NCBI GenBank assembly: GCA_019448385.1
Contig: JAGTXO010000059.1
Location: 142,392-206,391, forward strand
Reading direction: 5' to 3'
DNA: 64,000 nucleotides
From: Diacronema lutheri
Taxonomy: Eukaryota > Haptophyta > Pavlovophyceae > Pavlovales > Pavlovaceae
Positions 51,555 to 63,630 of this stretch are shown one piece after another; within the stretch, counting starts at the first letter, position 1, and each line of letters starts with the position of its first letter. The translations under genes and the position numbers were made by a program. The notes beneath the pieces are model-generated. The model was not told where the DNA came from. It saw nothing but the letters and a program-made list of their open reading frames with translations, and searched no databases.

Positions 51555-54500
51555 ATGGCGCCGCCGCCGCCTCCAGAGCACAAGGCGCGCACGTCGCTCC
51601 TTGTCTGCTCGCGCCACCGCTGCGCGCTCGACGCGTACGTCGTCGCGAAGGCCGGGCCCAACCACGGCCGGACGTTCGTGCGATGCGGCGGGAACGGCTA
51701 CTCGCGCTGGCAGTGCGCCCTCTACTGCTTCTGGTCGGATTTGCCATGGCAGGCGTGGCAGCGCGGCGAGCAGCCGGCCTTTTCGATCAACCCGCACCCC
51801 GTCTACCAGCCACCGCCACCGACTGGTTGCGATGCCGACGCTCGCGCGCGCGGCGTGACGGATGGCGCGCGCGCGTGCAGCGCGCCGCCGGCCGCGCCGC
51901 CGTGCGACGCGGACGGCGGCGGCGCTGCCGCGCCGCGACCACACGACGACGTGGCCGCGCTGCGCTTAACAGAGGCCGTCGTCCAAGCCTGCGCTCTCGA
52001 CGCGCGGCTGAGCCACGATGGCGGCCCGGCTGCGCAGAGAGCGGAGGCGCGAGCCGCGGACGGCGCGGCGCGCTCGCGCTCGCCGCCGCTCAACGCGGGT
52101 GCGCTGTCCGTCCCAGGTGCCACAGATGCCTGCTTGCCGTGCGCCACGCCCCTCGTTGATGAGCGCGCCCTGCACGCGCCGCCGCCCTACGGCCCCAACC
52201 TACTGCAACCCGCAGTGCTTGGGCCGTTGCGCTGGGCCCCGCTGCCGCAGGCGGCAGCGCGCGCGCCGCCGCACCCGCAGGCGCCTGCGCGGCTGCAGTG
52301 CGGGCCGCCGCTGCCGGCGCCGTCGCCGATCGGCGCGCTGCCACCGCCGACGCGCCCGCCAGCCCGCGGACACTCGACGCCGCGCGCGCACGCGCCAGCC
52401 GTGCGGGCTGAGGGGACGCTACAATTTTTAACGCGCAGGGCAGACGGTCCGGCCGAGTCCGGCGCGGCGACCGGGGCTGAGGGGACGCTACATGGAACGC
52501 GCAGGGCAGACGGTCCGGCCGAGTCCGGCGCGGCGCAGCCTGGGCTAGCCGCGGCGGCGTGCGCGGCGGCGAGCGCGCCTGCACACTGCGCGAAGCGCAA
52601 GGCGGCTAGTCCGGCTGAGTTGGGTCCGGACGAACGCGCGCGCGCCGCGCCGCGGCGTCCAGGCGCGGCCGGGTGGTCGGCTGGCGCGGCGAGCGACGCG
52701 CGGCTGCTGGCGCACGCGCGCCAGGCGCAGCTGCAGCCGCAGCCCAGCACGCAGCTGCAGCCGCAGCCGCAGCCGCAGTTGCAGCCGCAGCTGCAGCCGG
52801 TGCCGCAGCCGCAGTTGCAGTTGCAGCTGCAAACGCCGCTCGCGCCTGCGCACGCCACACCCCTCCGTCCACGTCCTGAGCCGCTGCCAGTCCGGCGTCC
52901 GACGGGCATGCAATGCCGCCCGGACTCAATGCAGGGCGGTCGCCCGGACCCAGTGCCGGCCGCGCCCGTGTGGCCGCGTGTGGGTAACGCACCCGCCGAA
53001 ACCTCTGCCTGCATCGCCGCCGGGCCCGCCGCGCTCGCCGCGCCCGCCACGCCCGCCGCGCCCGCCATGCCCGCCGCGCCCTCCGCGCACCCGGCGCCAG
53101 CGCCGTGCGCCGCGCCGTCTACGCCCACCGCGGGGTCCGGGCCGCGGTCCGGGCCGCGGTCCGGGCCGCGGTCCGGGCCGCGGTCCGGACCGCGCACGAT
53201 CGCGGAGCTTGGCCTGCCGCGCGACGTGGCCGAGCGCTACGCGGCGGTGTGCAACGTCTCGCAGCTGTGGCCCTGGCAGGTGCGCCGCCCAGTCCGGGCG
53301 CCCGCCGCCCAGTCCGGACGCCCGCCGCCCAGTCCGGGCGCATCGCGAGCGGGGCGCCTGCTTCCCGGGCTTCCGGCTGCCCGCGCCAGCGCGCGAGCGC
53401 GCCGCGCGCTCGTGGGCGCGCAGGGAGGAGGCGCATATCGCGCGCGCCGCCAACAGCGCGCGGCACGGGCGCGCGCGCTTGGCCCTCTGACCGTGCGTGG
53501 CGTGTGTGCGCGCGTATAACGCGTAGCAAAGCAACAAACCAACCAACAAACCAACGCACGGCTTGCGCGCCCTCTCGCCCGCCCTGCGCCGCAGACGCGT
53601 GCGCTCGGGCTGCCTGGCGTTTTAAACGGCAGTGCCGACCTCGTCGCCATCGCTCCTACGTCGGGCGGCAAGTCGCTCGTTGCTGAGGTGCGTGCGACTG
53701 GCCCGTCGCGACCAATCTGGGGCGCCCCGCGCGGTGCGTGCGATTGGCCCGTCGCGACCAATCTGGGGCGCCCCGCGCGGTGCGTGCGACTGGCCCGTCG
53801 CGACCAATCTGGGGCGCCCCGTGCGGTGCGTGCGACTGGCCCGTCGCGACCAATCTGGGGCGCCCCGTGCGGTGCGTGCGACTGGCCCGTCGCGACCAAT
53901 CTGGGGCGCCCCGCGCGGTGCGTGCGACTGGCCCGTCGCGACCAATCTGGGGCGCCCCGCGCAGTCCGTGCGATTGGCCTGTCGCGACCAATCTGGGGCG
54001 CCCCGCGCGGTCCGTGCGACTGGCCCGTCGCGACCAATCTGGGGCGCCCCGCGCGGTGCGTGCGATTGGCCCGTCGCGACCAATCTGGGGCGCCCCGCGC
54101 GGTGCGTGCGACTGGCCCGTCGCGACCAATCTGGGGCGCCCCGCGAGGTGCGTGCGATTGGCCCGTCGCGACCAATCTGGGGCGCTTCGCGCGGTGCGTG
54201 CGACTGGCCCGTCGCGACCAATCTGGGGCGCCCCGCGCGGTCCTCCGTCCGCGTGAGGCGCGCGCGTGCCGCCGCCGCCGCCGCGCTCCGCCATCGCGGC
54301 GCCCATCACGCACGCATGCGTTACGAGCCACGCGCCGCGCGGACGGGCTGTGCCATCGATGTCGGCTCTTATGCTGCTTGCACCCGGACGGCTGGCGCGC
54401 CACGCGGCCGACGCGTCGCCTCTCGCGCGTGCGCCTCTCGCGCGTCCGCGCGTCCGCGCGCAGGCGCCGTTACTGCTCGCAGCGACGCGCGGTCGTCTCG

Positions 54501-57500
54501 GCCTCCTCGTAGTCCCTTTTAACGCGCTCGCCGCGCTCAAGGCCGAGCAGCTCAGTGCCGCGCTCGCGGCGTGCGAGGTGCGTAACCGACGCGCGCGCGT
54601 TTTCGCGCTACACGGCGATGCGCCGCCTCCGCCCGTCGGCTGCGCCGACCCACTCGACGCGCACGTGGTCATCGCGACGGCGGAGAAGGCGAGCGCGCTC
54701 ATCTCGCGAGTGATCGCGCTCGGCCGCCTCGTGGACGTGGGTACGCGATGCGCAGCACGCGGGCGCGGCGCGCGGGCGCAACATGCGGGCGCAGCGCGTG
54801 GGCACAGGCACGGGCGTGGGCGCGGGCGCGTGCGCGGGATAGGCGTGGGATAGGACGCGGGATAGGACGCGGGATAGGCGCGGGATAGGACGCGGGATAG
54901 GCGCGGGATAGGGCGCGATGAGGCGTGGCTCGATGCGCGCTTTCGGCGTAAGCATCATTCGGGCGCGGCGGGGCGACAGGTGCCGCGGCAGCGGCGGTGG
55001 CCCGGCGCGCGTGCGCGTGTGCTGCGCGCACACACATTCTTGTTGCCAGAGCGCGCGCCGCGCCCCGGGGCACGTGTGGCCTCGCCCTCGCCCTCGCTGC
55101 GCCAGGCGCCAGGCGCGCGCCGGCTGCGCGCGTTCGCCGGGGCGGGCGCGATGCCTTCCGCCCGCCCGCCCGCGCCTGCCGACCCGCCGCGTCGCGTTCC
55201 GCCCCTTGGCCGCAGGCTGCATCGTGATTGACGAAGCGCATATGATAGGTGACACGGGGCGCGGCACGGTGTACGAAGGCCTGATCGCCAAGCTGCTGCG
55301 CGCGCGCTGCCGGCTGCGCAAGCAGGGGGCGGCCACCCCGCAGATTGTGGCGGTGAGCGGCACGTTGCGCAACGGTCGGCACATCGCCGCGTGGCTCAGC
55401 GCAGGCGGCGGCGTCCCGCGCGCAGGCGACGGGGGCGATGGTGGCGGCTGCAGCGGTTACGACCTTGGCGGTGGCGACGCGCTGCGCGCTGGCGCGGGCG
55501 CGGGCGCGGGCGCAGCAGGAGGCGACGGCCAGGCTGGTGGTGGTGGCTGCGGCGGTGGCGCTGGCGGCACCGACGGTGGCGGAGTCGGCGGCGGCGGCGG
55601 CGGCGGCGTTGGCGGCGGCTGCGGCCATGCGCAGGCGCGCGCAGTGCACCCGGTGCACTTTGTCGAGGCGCACGATCGGCCTGTGACGCTCCGTTACTAC
55701 CTCCTCGACGGTGACGCGCTCGTCACGCTCGACGGGCCAGACGAGGCGCGCCCCGGTGGCCCTGAACGCAGCGTCGACGGTGCACGCGACGATGCCGCCG
55801 GCGGCGGCGCGGGCGGCGGCCACGCGCGCGAGCCGGCGGGCAGCGCGCTTGGCGCGCCGGTGGCGGGCACCGGCGAGCGCGGCGTGAGCGCGCCGCAGTC
55901 GTTGGCGCACGCTACGCCGCTTGCGCCCGCGCGCGGCGCACGGCGACCGCTTTGCCCGGCGTGGCTACGCAGATTGCTCCCATTGGCCGACGGCGTGCCC
56001 GCGCGGCCGCTGACCGTTGCCAAGGACACGGCCCCTCCCATCGAGCAGGGCCAGTGTCCGCCTCCGGCTTGGCTTGAGTGGGCGCCCCCGCCGCGCCTGC
56101 CCGCCCACCCGCACGGCCAGCGCCTCTGCGAGCTGCACTACCTGACGCTCGTCGGCATGCTCGACGGCGGCCCGGCGGCGGGCGCGCCGCGGTCCGGCGC
56201 CGCGCAGCCGGACAGTGGCGACGGCGGCGGCGGCGGCGATGGCGGCGGCGGCGGCGGCGGCGGCGTCGACGGCGCCAGGTGCGATCGCGTGAGCGGCGGC
56301 GGCGCAGCTCGTGCGCGCGACGGTGGCGGTCAGCGCGGCGGCGGCGGTGGCGGCGTCGGCGGCGGCCAGCGCGGCGGCGGCCTGCTCGTCTTCGCCCACT
56401 CGCGCGCCGACGCCGAGCGGTGCGCGCTCTGGCTCGCGTTCGGCGCGTGCGTCTGCTCGGCGCGCGCGGCGGACGCGCGCGAGCGCGTGGCGGCGACGAT
56501 GGAGCTGTGCGCGGAGGGTGGCGCGCTCGTCGTCGGCGCGCGCTCCGCTCGCGGCGGAGGCGGCGGCGGCGACGGCGGCGGCGGCGACGGCGCGGGCGGC
56601 GGTGCGCGCGGCGAGACCTTCGCGTCGCTCGCGCGGCGCGGCGTTGGCGTCCACCACGCCGCGATGCCCCGTGCGCTCCTCGCGCTCGTCGAAGGCGCGT
56701 ACGTCGACCGCGTGCTCACGGCCGTGTGCGCGACCTCGACGCTCGCCGCGGGCGTCAACCTGCCCGCCGCGACCGTCGTCATCTACGGCGGGCTGCACCC
56801 GTCGCGCGGCCGCTCGGGGCGCGACGACGCCGATTTTCAAATGGGCATCGTCCAATTCCGCCAGATGGCCGGACGCGCGGGCCGCGCCGGAATGTGCGAC
56901 GTGGGCCAGGTCGTCCTCTTCGCCACCGGGCGCCCAACCGAACCGGCGCGCGCGCGCGCGCTCGCGAGCGCGCCGCTGCCGCCCGCGCGCTCGCAGCTGC
57001 GCGCGCGCGCGGGTGCACTCGACGCACTTTCGCTCGACGCGGTCGCGTGCGGGCTCGCGCCCGACGGCGCGGCGCTCTGCCGCGTGCTGCGCTGCACGCT
57101 GCTCGCGCACGAGCGCGCGGCCGAGGACGCGCGCGAGCCGCGCGCATTGGATCATGCGGCGGCGGCGGCCGGCGCACCGCGCCGGGGCGTGCGCGGGGAT
57201 GAGCGCACGCGCGCGGACGCCGACGCGGCGGCCGGCGCGAGAGAGTGCGCGGCGCGCGCCGACGCCGTCGGCGCGCCGGCGTTCGTCGAGCGCCTCGCGC
57301 TCGCCGCGGTGCGCTCACTTGCCGCACGGCGGTTGGTCAAAGTGACAAGCGCGAGGCGCATGGCGGCCGGGGCCGGGCGGTGCCACGACGCCATCCTTTG
57401 CAGCGCGGCGCGCGCCGCCGGCGCAGATGGCGCGCACGCCGCGCCGCCGGCCGTGCGGCCGGCGCTGCGCCCGAGCGCGCTGCAGCATCCACCCGCCGCC

Positions 57501-60500
57501 TTGCCCGCCGGCGCGCTCGCGCCTTCGCCTTCGCCCGCGCGCGCGCGCGCGCGCGCCGAGCCGAGCGTGGCGCGCGCGCTCGCGTGCGTGCGGCTGGAGG
57601 CGACGCCGCTCGGTCGCGCGCTGCTGCACACGGGCTTGCCGCTTGACGAAGCTCTCAGCGCGTACCGCGCGCTGCTTGCCGCGTGCGTCGGCAGCAGCGC
57701 CGCGCCCACGCCGCCGCGAGACGCGCCGCCCTCGAGCGCGCGCGCGTCGAACGCCGCCACGGCCACCGCCGCTGGCCGCGCGCGCCGCGCGCGCGCACCC
57801 GACGGCGAGCGTCCCGTTGGCCTCTGCGTGCTCTCAGACCTGCAGCTGCTCGCGCTCGCGTGCGGCAGCCCGCAGGCGCTCGCTGAGCTCGCGCGCGGCC
57901 TCTGCCCGGCCAAGCTCCTGGGCGAGTGGACGCGCGTGGCGGAGGCGGGCGCGCGCGCACACGCGCTTCACGGCGAGCGGCTGCGCGCGGCCGAGCGGCA
58001 CGCGGCGGCGGGGCGCGCGCATGCGGCGGGCGCCGGCGTCGGCGCGCGCGCAGCCGCCGCGGGCGGCGCAGGCGGCGCCGGCGCCGGCGGCGACGACGGC
58101 GACGGCGCGTCGGGCGGCGGATGCGGCGGCGTCGGCGCCATGCACGCCGCCGCCAAGCACGCCGCCGCCGCGGGCGAGACGGAGCTGCGCGCGCTGCTCG
58201 TGATGCGCACCGACGCGGAGCGCACGCACGCCGAGCTCGGCGCGTGGCGCGCCGTCGGCGTGCGCGAGCACGAGCTCGCGCGAGCGGTCGGCGGCGGGAA
58301 GGTGTGCGGCCATGCTGAACTTTGCATTGGTGGGGCGATTGCGCTGCGCGCGCTGCTCGGCGGTGAGAACGCCGACGCGGCGTGCGCGCGCGTCAGCTGG
58401 GACGGCGGTGGCGGTAGCGGCGGCGGTGGCGGTGAGAATGCTGCCGGCGTGTGCGCCGCCGCAGGCGCCGACGGCGCGCGCGCGGGCGGAGGCGTCGGAG
58501 GCTTTGGCGTCGGCGGCCTCGAGCGGCTGCGCGCGTGCGCCTCCGCGCGCGCGGCGGTGCTCGGCGCGCTCGCCGCGGAGCTCGCCGCGGCGGGCGCGGA
58601 GGCGTGGCCGTCGGACGCGGACTCCGCCGGCGCGCGCGAGGCCGCCGCGGCCCTCGCCGCCGCCGCCGACGCCGACGGCGCCGACGGCGCCGACGCCGAC
58701 GCCACCGCCGACGACGGCGGCGACGACGGTGACGGTGGCGGCGGCGGTGGCGGTGGCGGTGGTCACGACTGCACCAAGCGCGCGCGAGCGCCGATGGCCG
58801 CGAGCGCCTGCCTGCTGCCCCTCGCGCTCCTCGCGCCGATGTTTAAAGACGTGGCAGAGCGGCTACGCTACTGCGTGCCCACGCACCTCGCGCCGCTCGT
58901 CAGCGCAAGCGGCGGCCTGCTCGGTCGTGAGGCCGCTCGCAGGCTGCACGCGCGCGGCGTCCGCTCCGCCGAGGACTTGGCGCACACGACCGTCGCCGCC
59001 GTCGCCGACGCGCTCGCGCCGGCGCACGCCGGCGCGCGCGCGAGCGTCGCGTCCGCCTGCGCGCGCGGCGACGGCGGCGACGGCGGGAGCGGCGGCGTGT
59101 GCGCGCGCGCCGGCAACGGGTGGGCGGTGGACGTGGGCCTGCGATCGGGCGTGGCCGCGGCTGCGAGCGCGGCGCGCGCTGTGCGCGCCGCCGCCGTGCT
59201 GCGCGCAGCGCGCGCCTCCGTCGCCGAGCGCGTCGCCGAGGCGGAGGCGGCGGCCGCGGCGAGCGCGTGCGGCGGCGCCATGCTTGATCGCTTTGCGCTT
59301 GCGCGCCCGGCAAAGCGCAGACGGCTCGCCGCCGCCGCGGCCGTGCGCGGGCGCGCGCCGCGCAGCGGCGTGCGCGGCGGCGCGCCTGGCGCGTGCGTCA
59401 TGGCGCCGCCAGACGCCCCTCCGTGGCTGCCGCCGCCTGTCAGCGCTGCGGTTGCTGGCGGGTCCGCCGCTGATCGAGCGCCAGTCACGGCGCGCGCGGC
59501 CGCCACGCCGCGTGTGCCGCTCGCCGCGCCGCGCGCCCAGTGCTCCAGCCCAGCGATCCACCCCGCGCCAGGTGCGGCGCCCGCGCCGGGCGCGGCGCGC
59601 GCGCACGCCGGCCACGTGGCGACGTACACGATCACTGGGCCATTTGAAAGTGACCTTGCGTGGGCGCGCTTCACCGACGCGTGCGCCGGCGCTGCGGACG
59701 TGGCGGTCGTGGTGGTCGAGGACGGGTGGGACGACGACGACGACGACGACGACGACGCTGACGACGCCGACGACGCCGTCGCCGCCTCTGAGAGCGGCGA
59801 GGGGGACGGCGAGGGCGGCGGCGAGGGCGGCGGCGAGGGCGGCGGCGAGGGCGGCGGCGAGGGCGAGGGCGGTGGCGAGGGCGGTGGCGAGGGCGGCGGC
59901 GAGACGGGGTGTCCGGCTGTGCGGGCGACGAAGGCGTGCGGCGGCGCTCTGGCACCTGTCGAAGCGCGCACGCGCGCGCGCGGATCGGGCGTATTCGCAG
60001 TGGAAAGCCTGGCGCCGCGCGCGCCGCGCGCGCTCGCCGTGTGCATCCGTCCAGGCCAGGTCTTCTGGATACCGCTGCCGCTCTCCGCCGCCCAGCCGTG
60101 CATCGAGCCGCCGTTGCCGCCGCCGCCCTTCGGCGCCGCCGCCGTCGCCGCCGCCGCGCACGGCGCGACGGCGAGCGGGCCGGCGGCGGTCGCCGGTGCG
60201 CGCGCGGCGTGCGTGCGTGCGCTGCTGCGGCGCGCGACGGGCGTGGACGCCAGTGGCGGCGGTGGCGGCGGCGGCGGCGGCGCGCGCAGCATCGGTGCGG
60301 ACGGCGCGAACGCCCACGCGACGGCGGCACTCGCGGCGGGCGCGCTGCGCGGCGCGCACGGCTGGGCGGCGCACCCCGCGCCGCGCGCGCGTTCGCACGT
60401 CTGCTGCGCGGACACCCAGCTTGCCGCCCTCGGGCGCGCGGGCCTGGCGCTCGGCGCGCCCGTCGTGGACGCGCGTGCGGCAAGCGCCGCGCTCGCGCGA

Positions 60501-61016
60501 ACGGGCGGCGCCGCCGCCGCCATTAGCGACGGCGCGCGGCGGGGGGGGCTCGGCGCCGGCGGTGAGGGCGACGGCGGCGGCGCGCGCCGCGCGCCGCGCG
60601 CCGTGCCGCGCGCGCCGCGCGCGCGCAGCGTGGGCGCGTGGCTGCGCGCGCTCGGCGCGCGCCACCGCGTCGCGCTGCGCGCACTCGCGCAGCCGCCGCC
60701 CCCGCCCCCGCCGGCGCTGCTCACGCACGATGGCTTCCGTCGCGCCTCCGAGCCCGCCGCCTTTGGCGCCAACGGCGGCGTGGGCACGGGTCTGGGCGCG
60801 GAATCGCTTCTCGCGGCCGCGCACGCGGCCGCGCAGGTGCCGCGCGCGGCGCCCGTCCTCACGCACGCGCCGCCGGCCGAGCGCGAGCGCGCCGCGCAGA
60901 TGTGCGCGCTGCTGCTCGACTTGGGGCGGTGGGCGTGCGGCGCGCTGCGCGAGGACGAGCTCGCGCTCTGCTGCGTGCGCGTCGACATGCTTCAGCAGCG
61001 GAGTCGCGCGTCGTGA
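51555..61016 (+). CDS. POLQ/HELQ-type SF2 helicase with GRF zinc finger, no polymerase domain (2631 aa)
   Basis: Exons: 51555-53279, 53595-53687, 54464-54740 and 55216-61016. The total is 7896 nt with agreeing phases. A GRF-type zinc finger lies at about residues 14-66 (LLVCSRHRCALDAYVVAKAG, GPNHGRTFVRC, CALYCFWSD). A Gln/Ala/Pro-rich linker follows. The helicase core has AELGLPRDVAERYAAVCNVS, WPWQ, Walker A APTSGGKSLVAE (Lys601), LLVVPFNALAALKAEQL, DEAH in CIVIDEAHMIGDTGRG (704-707), VSGTLRNGRHIAAWL, LLVFAHSRADAERCALWL, GVGVHHAAMPRALLALVEGA, STLAAGVNLPAATVV and QMAGRAGRAGM (about 1248). POLQ-like helical elements continue (ERLRYCVPTHLAPLVSASGG; LHARGVRSAEDLAH). A degenerate exonuclease-like region lies at about 2165-2465 (TYTITGPFESDLAWARF; VCIRPGQVFWIPL; CADTQLAALGRAGLALGAPV). 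It stops at LQQRSRAS, where family A polymerase would begin. It probably acts in break repair or fork processing. Confidence 0.85.
52408..52545 (+). repeat. Two-copy in-frame duplication in POLQ-like exon 1
   Basis: A GCTGAGGGGACGCTACA start followed by CGCGCAGGGCAGACGGTCCG and GCCGAGTCCGGCGCGGCG occurs twice, about 65 bp apart with a small length difference. It encodes two copies of RRADGPAESGAA in the linker. Later in the same exon, GGTCCGGGCCGC repeats (53136-53190) encode SGPR units. Confidence 0.85.
53688..54240 (+). repeat. 46-bp minisatellite, 12 copies, starting exactly at the 5' splice site
   Basis: The unit starts GTGCGTGCGACTGGCCCGTC and continues GCGACCAATCTGGGGCGCCC. The first copy starts at 53688, the first intron base after GCTGAG. 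The next starts are 53734, 53780 and so on. Variants include GATTGG for GACTGG, GTCCGTGCG for GTGCGTGCG, and GCGCTTCGC. The host is intron 2 (53688-54463) of the POLQ-like gene. Confidence 0.96.
54842..54914 (+). repeat. GCGGGATAGG repeat in intron 3 of the POLQ-like gene
   Basis: About six copies of GGACGCGGGATA or GGCGCGGGATA (12 or 11 bp) in tandem, inside intron 3 (54741-55215). Confidence 0.9.
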
Positions 61017-61074
61017 CTGGCCCTGACAGCTGACTGACCGCGCGTCGTGACTGGCCCTGACAGCTGACTGACCG
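61003..61074 (+). repeat. 34-bp duplication across the POLQ-like stop codon
   Basis: GCGCGTCGTGACTGGCCCTG plus ACAGCTGACTGACC is present twice in tandem. The first copy includes the stop TGA (61014-61016). A third partial copy starts at 61073. The TGACTGACC words match the GTCA/TGAC clusters at other gene ends. Confidence 0.92.
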
Positions 61075-61284
61075 CGCGGCGCGACGCTCGTGCTGCACAC
61101 GCCCTTGGCCTCTGGAGGCGCAAGTGTCAGGAGTGAATGGTGTCGGGGTTGCGAGTGTGAGCACCGATTCGATGACCATCGTGCATCGCCCTCTCGGTGT
61201 CTGATGGGCGTTCAGTCAGCTCTGCCGGCAGGCCCCTCAGCTCTCTCTGTCATGTCAGGCTGCGGCGCCCACTGCCGCTGCAGC
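61017..61284. other. Convergent intergenic region
   Basis: 268 bp between the stop codons of the POLQ-like gene (plus) and the CDKL-type kinase (minus). Besides the duplication it holds GGTGTCTGATGGGCGTTCAG and TCTCTCTGTCATGTCAGGC. No gene seen. Confidence 0.5.
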
Positions 61285-63317
61285 TCAAAAGCGCTTGGGC
61301 CCCTTGCCGTACGGCGCGTGCGAGTAAGAAGCTGTCAAACGGCCGCTCACCGCAAACGCCGCGCCGGCCAAGCCGTCGACGCCGCGCCGGCTGAGGGGCT
61401 CAGGCAGCTCACGCGGGAAACCAAACTGGTCGTGTGCGTAGGCGCCCTGCGGCGTCTTGGGCGGGCCAAAGCTGCCGCCGCCGTGCAAACGCTCGTCGCC
61501 GCCGCCGCCGCCAACGCCACCCAACGCTCCGCTGCCGCCCGCTTTCCCGCCCGGCGCGCGCGATCGCGGCTTGGGCGGGCGGAGCGCCACCATGCCCGGC
61601 GCGTGCGGCGGCGCGTCGTAGGGTGACGACGAGGCGTTGCCGTACACCGGGCCGGGCGGTGCGTTGGCGTTCGCCTGCAGCCTCTTCTTAGCGAGGCTTG
61701 TGCCCGTGCTCTGGAAGCTCGACCCGCCGAGCCCGCCACCGCCGCCGCTGCCGCCGCAGCCGCCCGCGCAGCTGCCGCTGCCGCCGCCGCTCCCGCCACC
61801 ACCGCCGCCATGGCCGACGCTCGCCGCCGCGTCAGCGGCGCCCAAATTCAAATTGAGCGTCGGCAGGTTGCCGCCGTAACCGCCATGGCCGCCGTAGAAG
61901 GCGCCGCCCGCGCTGACGCCCGAGTTGAGCGCGGTCATGTGCTCGGACGGCTTGGTGCGCCTGGCGCCGCCGCCGCCGCCGCCAAGCCCAGCGCCAAGCC
62001 CTCCGCCGAGCCCTCCGCCGAGCCCTCCGCCGAGGCCGCCGCCGCAGTGCCCGCCGCCGCCGCCGAGCCCGCCGCCGCCGAGCCCGCCGCCGCTTTCAAA
62101 ACCGTGCATTCCGAGCGAGTGCATCGTGCGCGGCGGCGGGCCCCACGGATGGTGCGCGTGCGCGCCGCTGCCGCCGCCCTCGCGCTCGCCGCGCCCGCCC
62201 CCGTCGGCCGCCGCCGCCGTCGCGCGCGCGTCAAATCGCACGGCTGCGCCGCCGCCGCCCGCGCCGTCGCGGCTCGAGCCAAAGTCCGCCCGGCCGCCAC
62301 CGCCACCGCCACCGCCGTTGCCGGTACCGGTACCGTCCGGTCCGGCCGGACCGGACTCGTGGTGCGAGGCGAGCTGCGGGAAGGCGACAAGGCCCTGCGT
62401 GCGGGCGCGGATTCAAATTGGGCGGGTGCGGTCCGGGGGGTCCAGGGTGGGTGGGGGTTGGGCAGGGCGGCGCGAGCGCGCGGCTTGCTGCAGCGGCAGC
62501 GGCGGCGGCGGCAGGCGCGGGCGCGGGCGCGGGCGCGGGCGCAGCAGGTTGTCCGGCGCAGTCCGGCAGCACAGGAGGGCAGACGCGGGCGCGGCTGGTT
62601 GTCCGGCGCAGTCCGGCAGCACAGGAGGGCAGGCAAGGCGCAGCTGGTTGTCCGGCGCAGTCCGGCAGCACAGGAGGGCAGGCGCGGGCGCAGCAGGTTG
62701 TCCGGCGCAGTCCGGCAGCACAGGAGGGCAGGCAAGGCGCAGCTTGTTGTCCGGCGCAGTCCGGCAGCACAGGAGGGCAGGCAAGGCGCACGCACCTTTG
62801 CCCTCGGCGTGAGCGGCTTGGTGAGGTCCGGCAGCAGGGGCGCCCGCTCTCGCACGGCCCCTCCGCCATCCTCATGACCGCCCCCAAGCCCGCCGCCGCC
62901 GCCGCCGCGCGCGCCGGCCCCGCCCCCGCCCCCGCCCCCGCCCCCGCCCCCTCGCTCAGTGCCCGTGGACATTTGCGAGTCAGACTCGAGGCCGCAACCG
63001 CCAAAACCGCCGCCATACATGAAGTCGCCGTTACGCACCGACGAAACGTCCGACCCTCGCGAGTGGCCGCGCCGCTCCGCGGGCAGCGGCGGCGCGCGGC
63101 TGCCGCCACCGCCGCCGCCGCCGCCGCCACCTCCGCCACCGCCGCCTCCTCCGCCGCCGCCGCCACCGCCGCCGTATCCACCGCCGCCGCCGCCGCCGGC
63201 GTGCGGCCAGCCGCCACCACCATCGTCGAGCGAAACGCCGCCGAGCGCGCCGGCGAGCACGCCGGGTGTGTCGCGCGGCGAGTTTAAAAAGTCGCCACCG
63301 CCGTGCAGCAGGCCGCT

Positions 63318-63348
<31 letters not shown>

Positions 63349-63585
63349 TCAGCATGCCAGCTGTTGGCGTCAACATCATCTGCACGCGCGCCCACGCCGC
63401 CGCCGCCGCCGCCGCCTCCTCCGCCGCCTCGCTTGCCGCGGCTCTCGCGGCTCTCGCCGCGGCTGGCCGCGCCGCCGTCCGCGCCGTTCCGCGCGTTGGC
63501 AGACTTTCGAAGCTTCTTGTGCTTCATTTTAAACTCGGCGGCGTCTCGCTCGAGGATTCGGCGCAGCTCGTCTTCAAACCATCTG

Positions 63586-63630
<45 letters not shown>

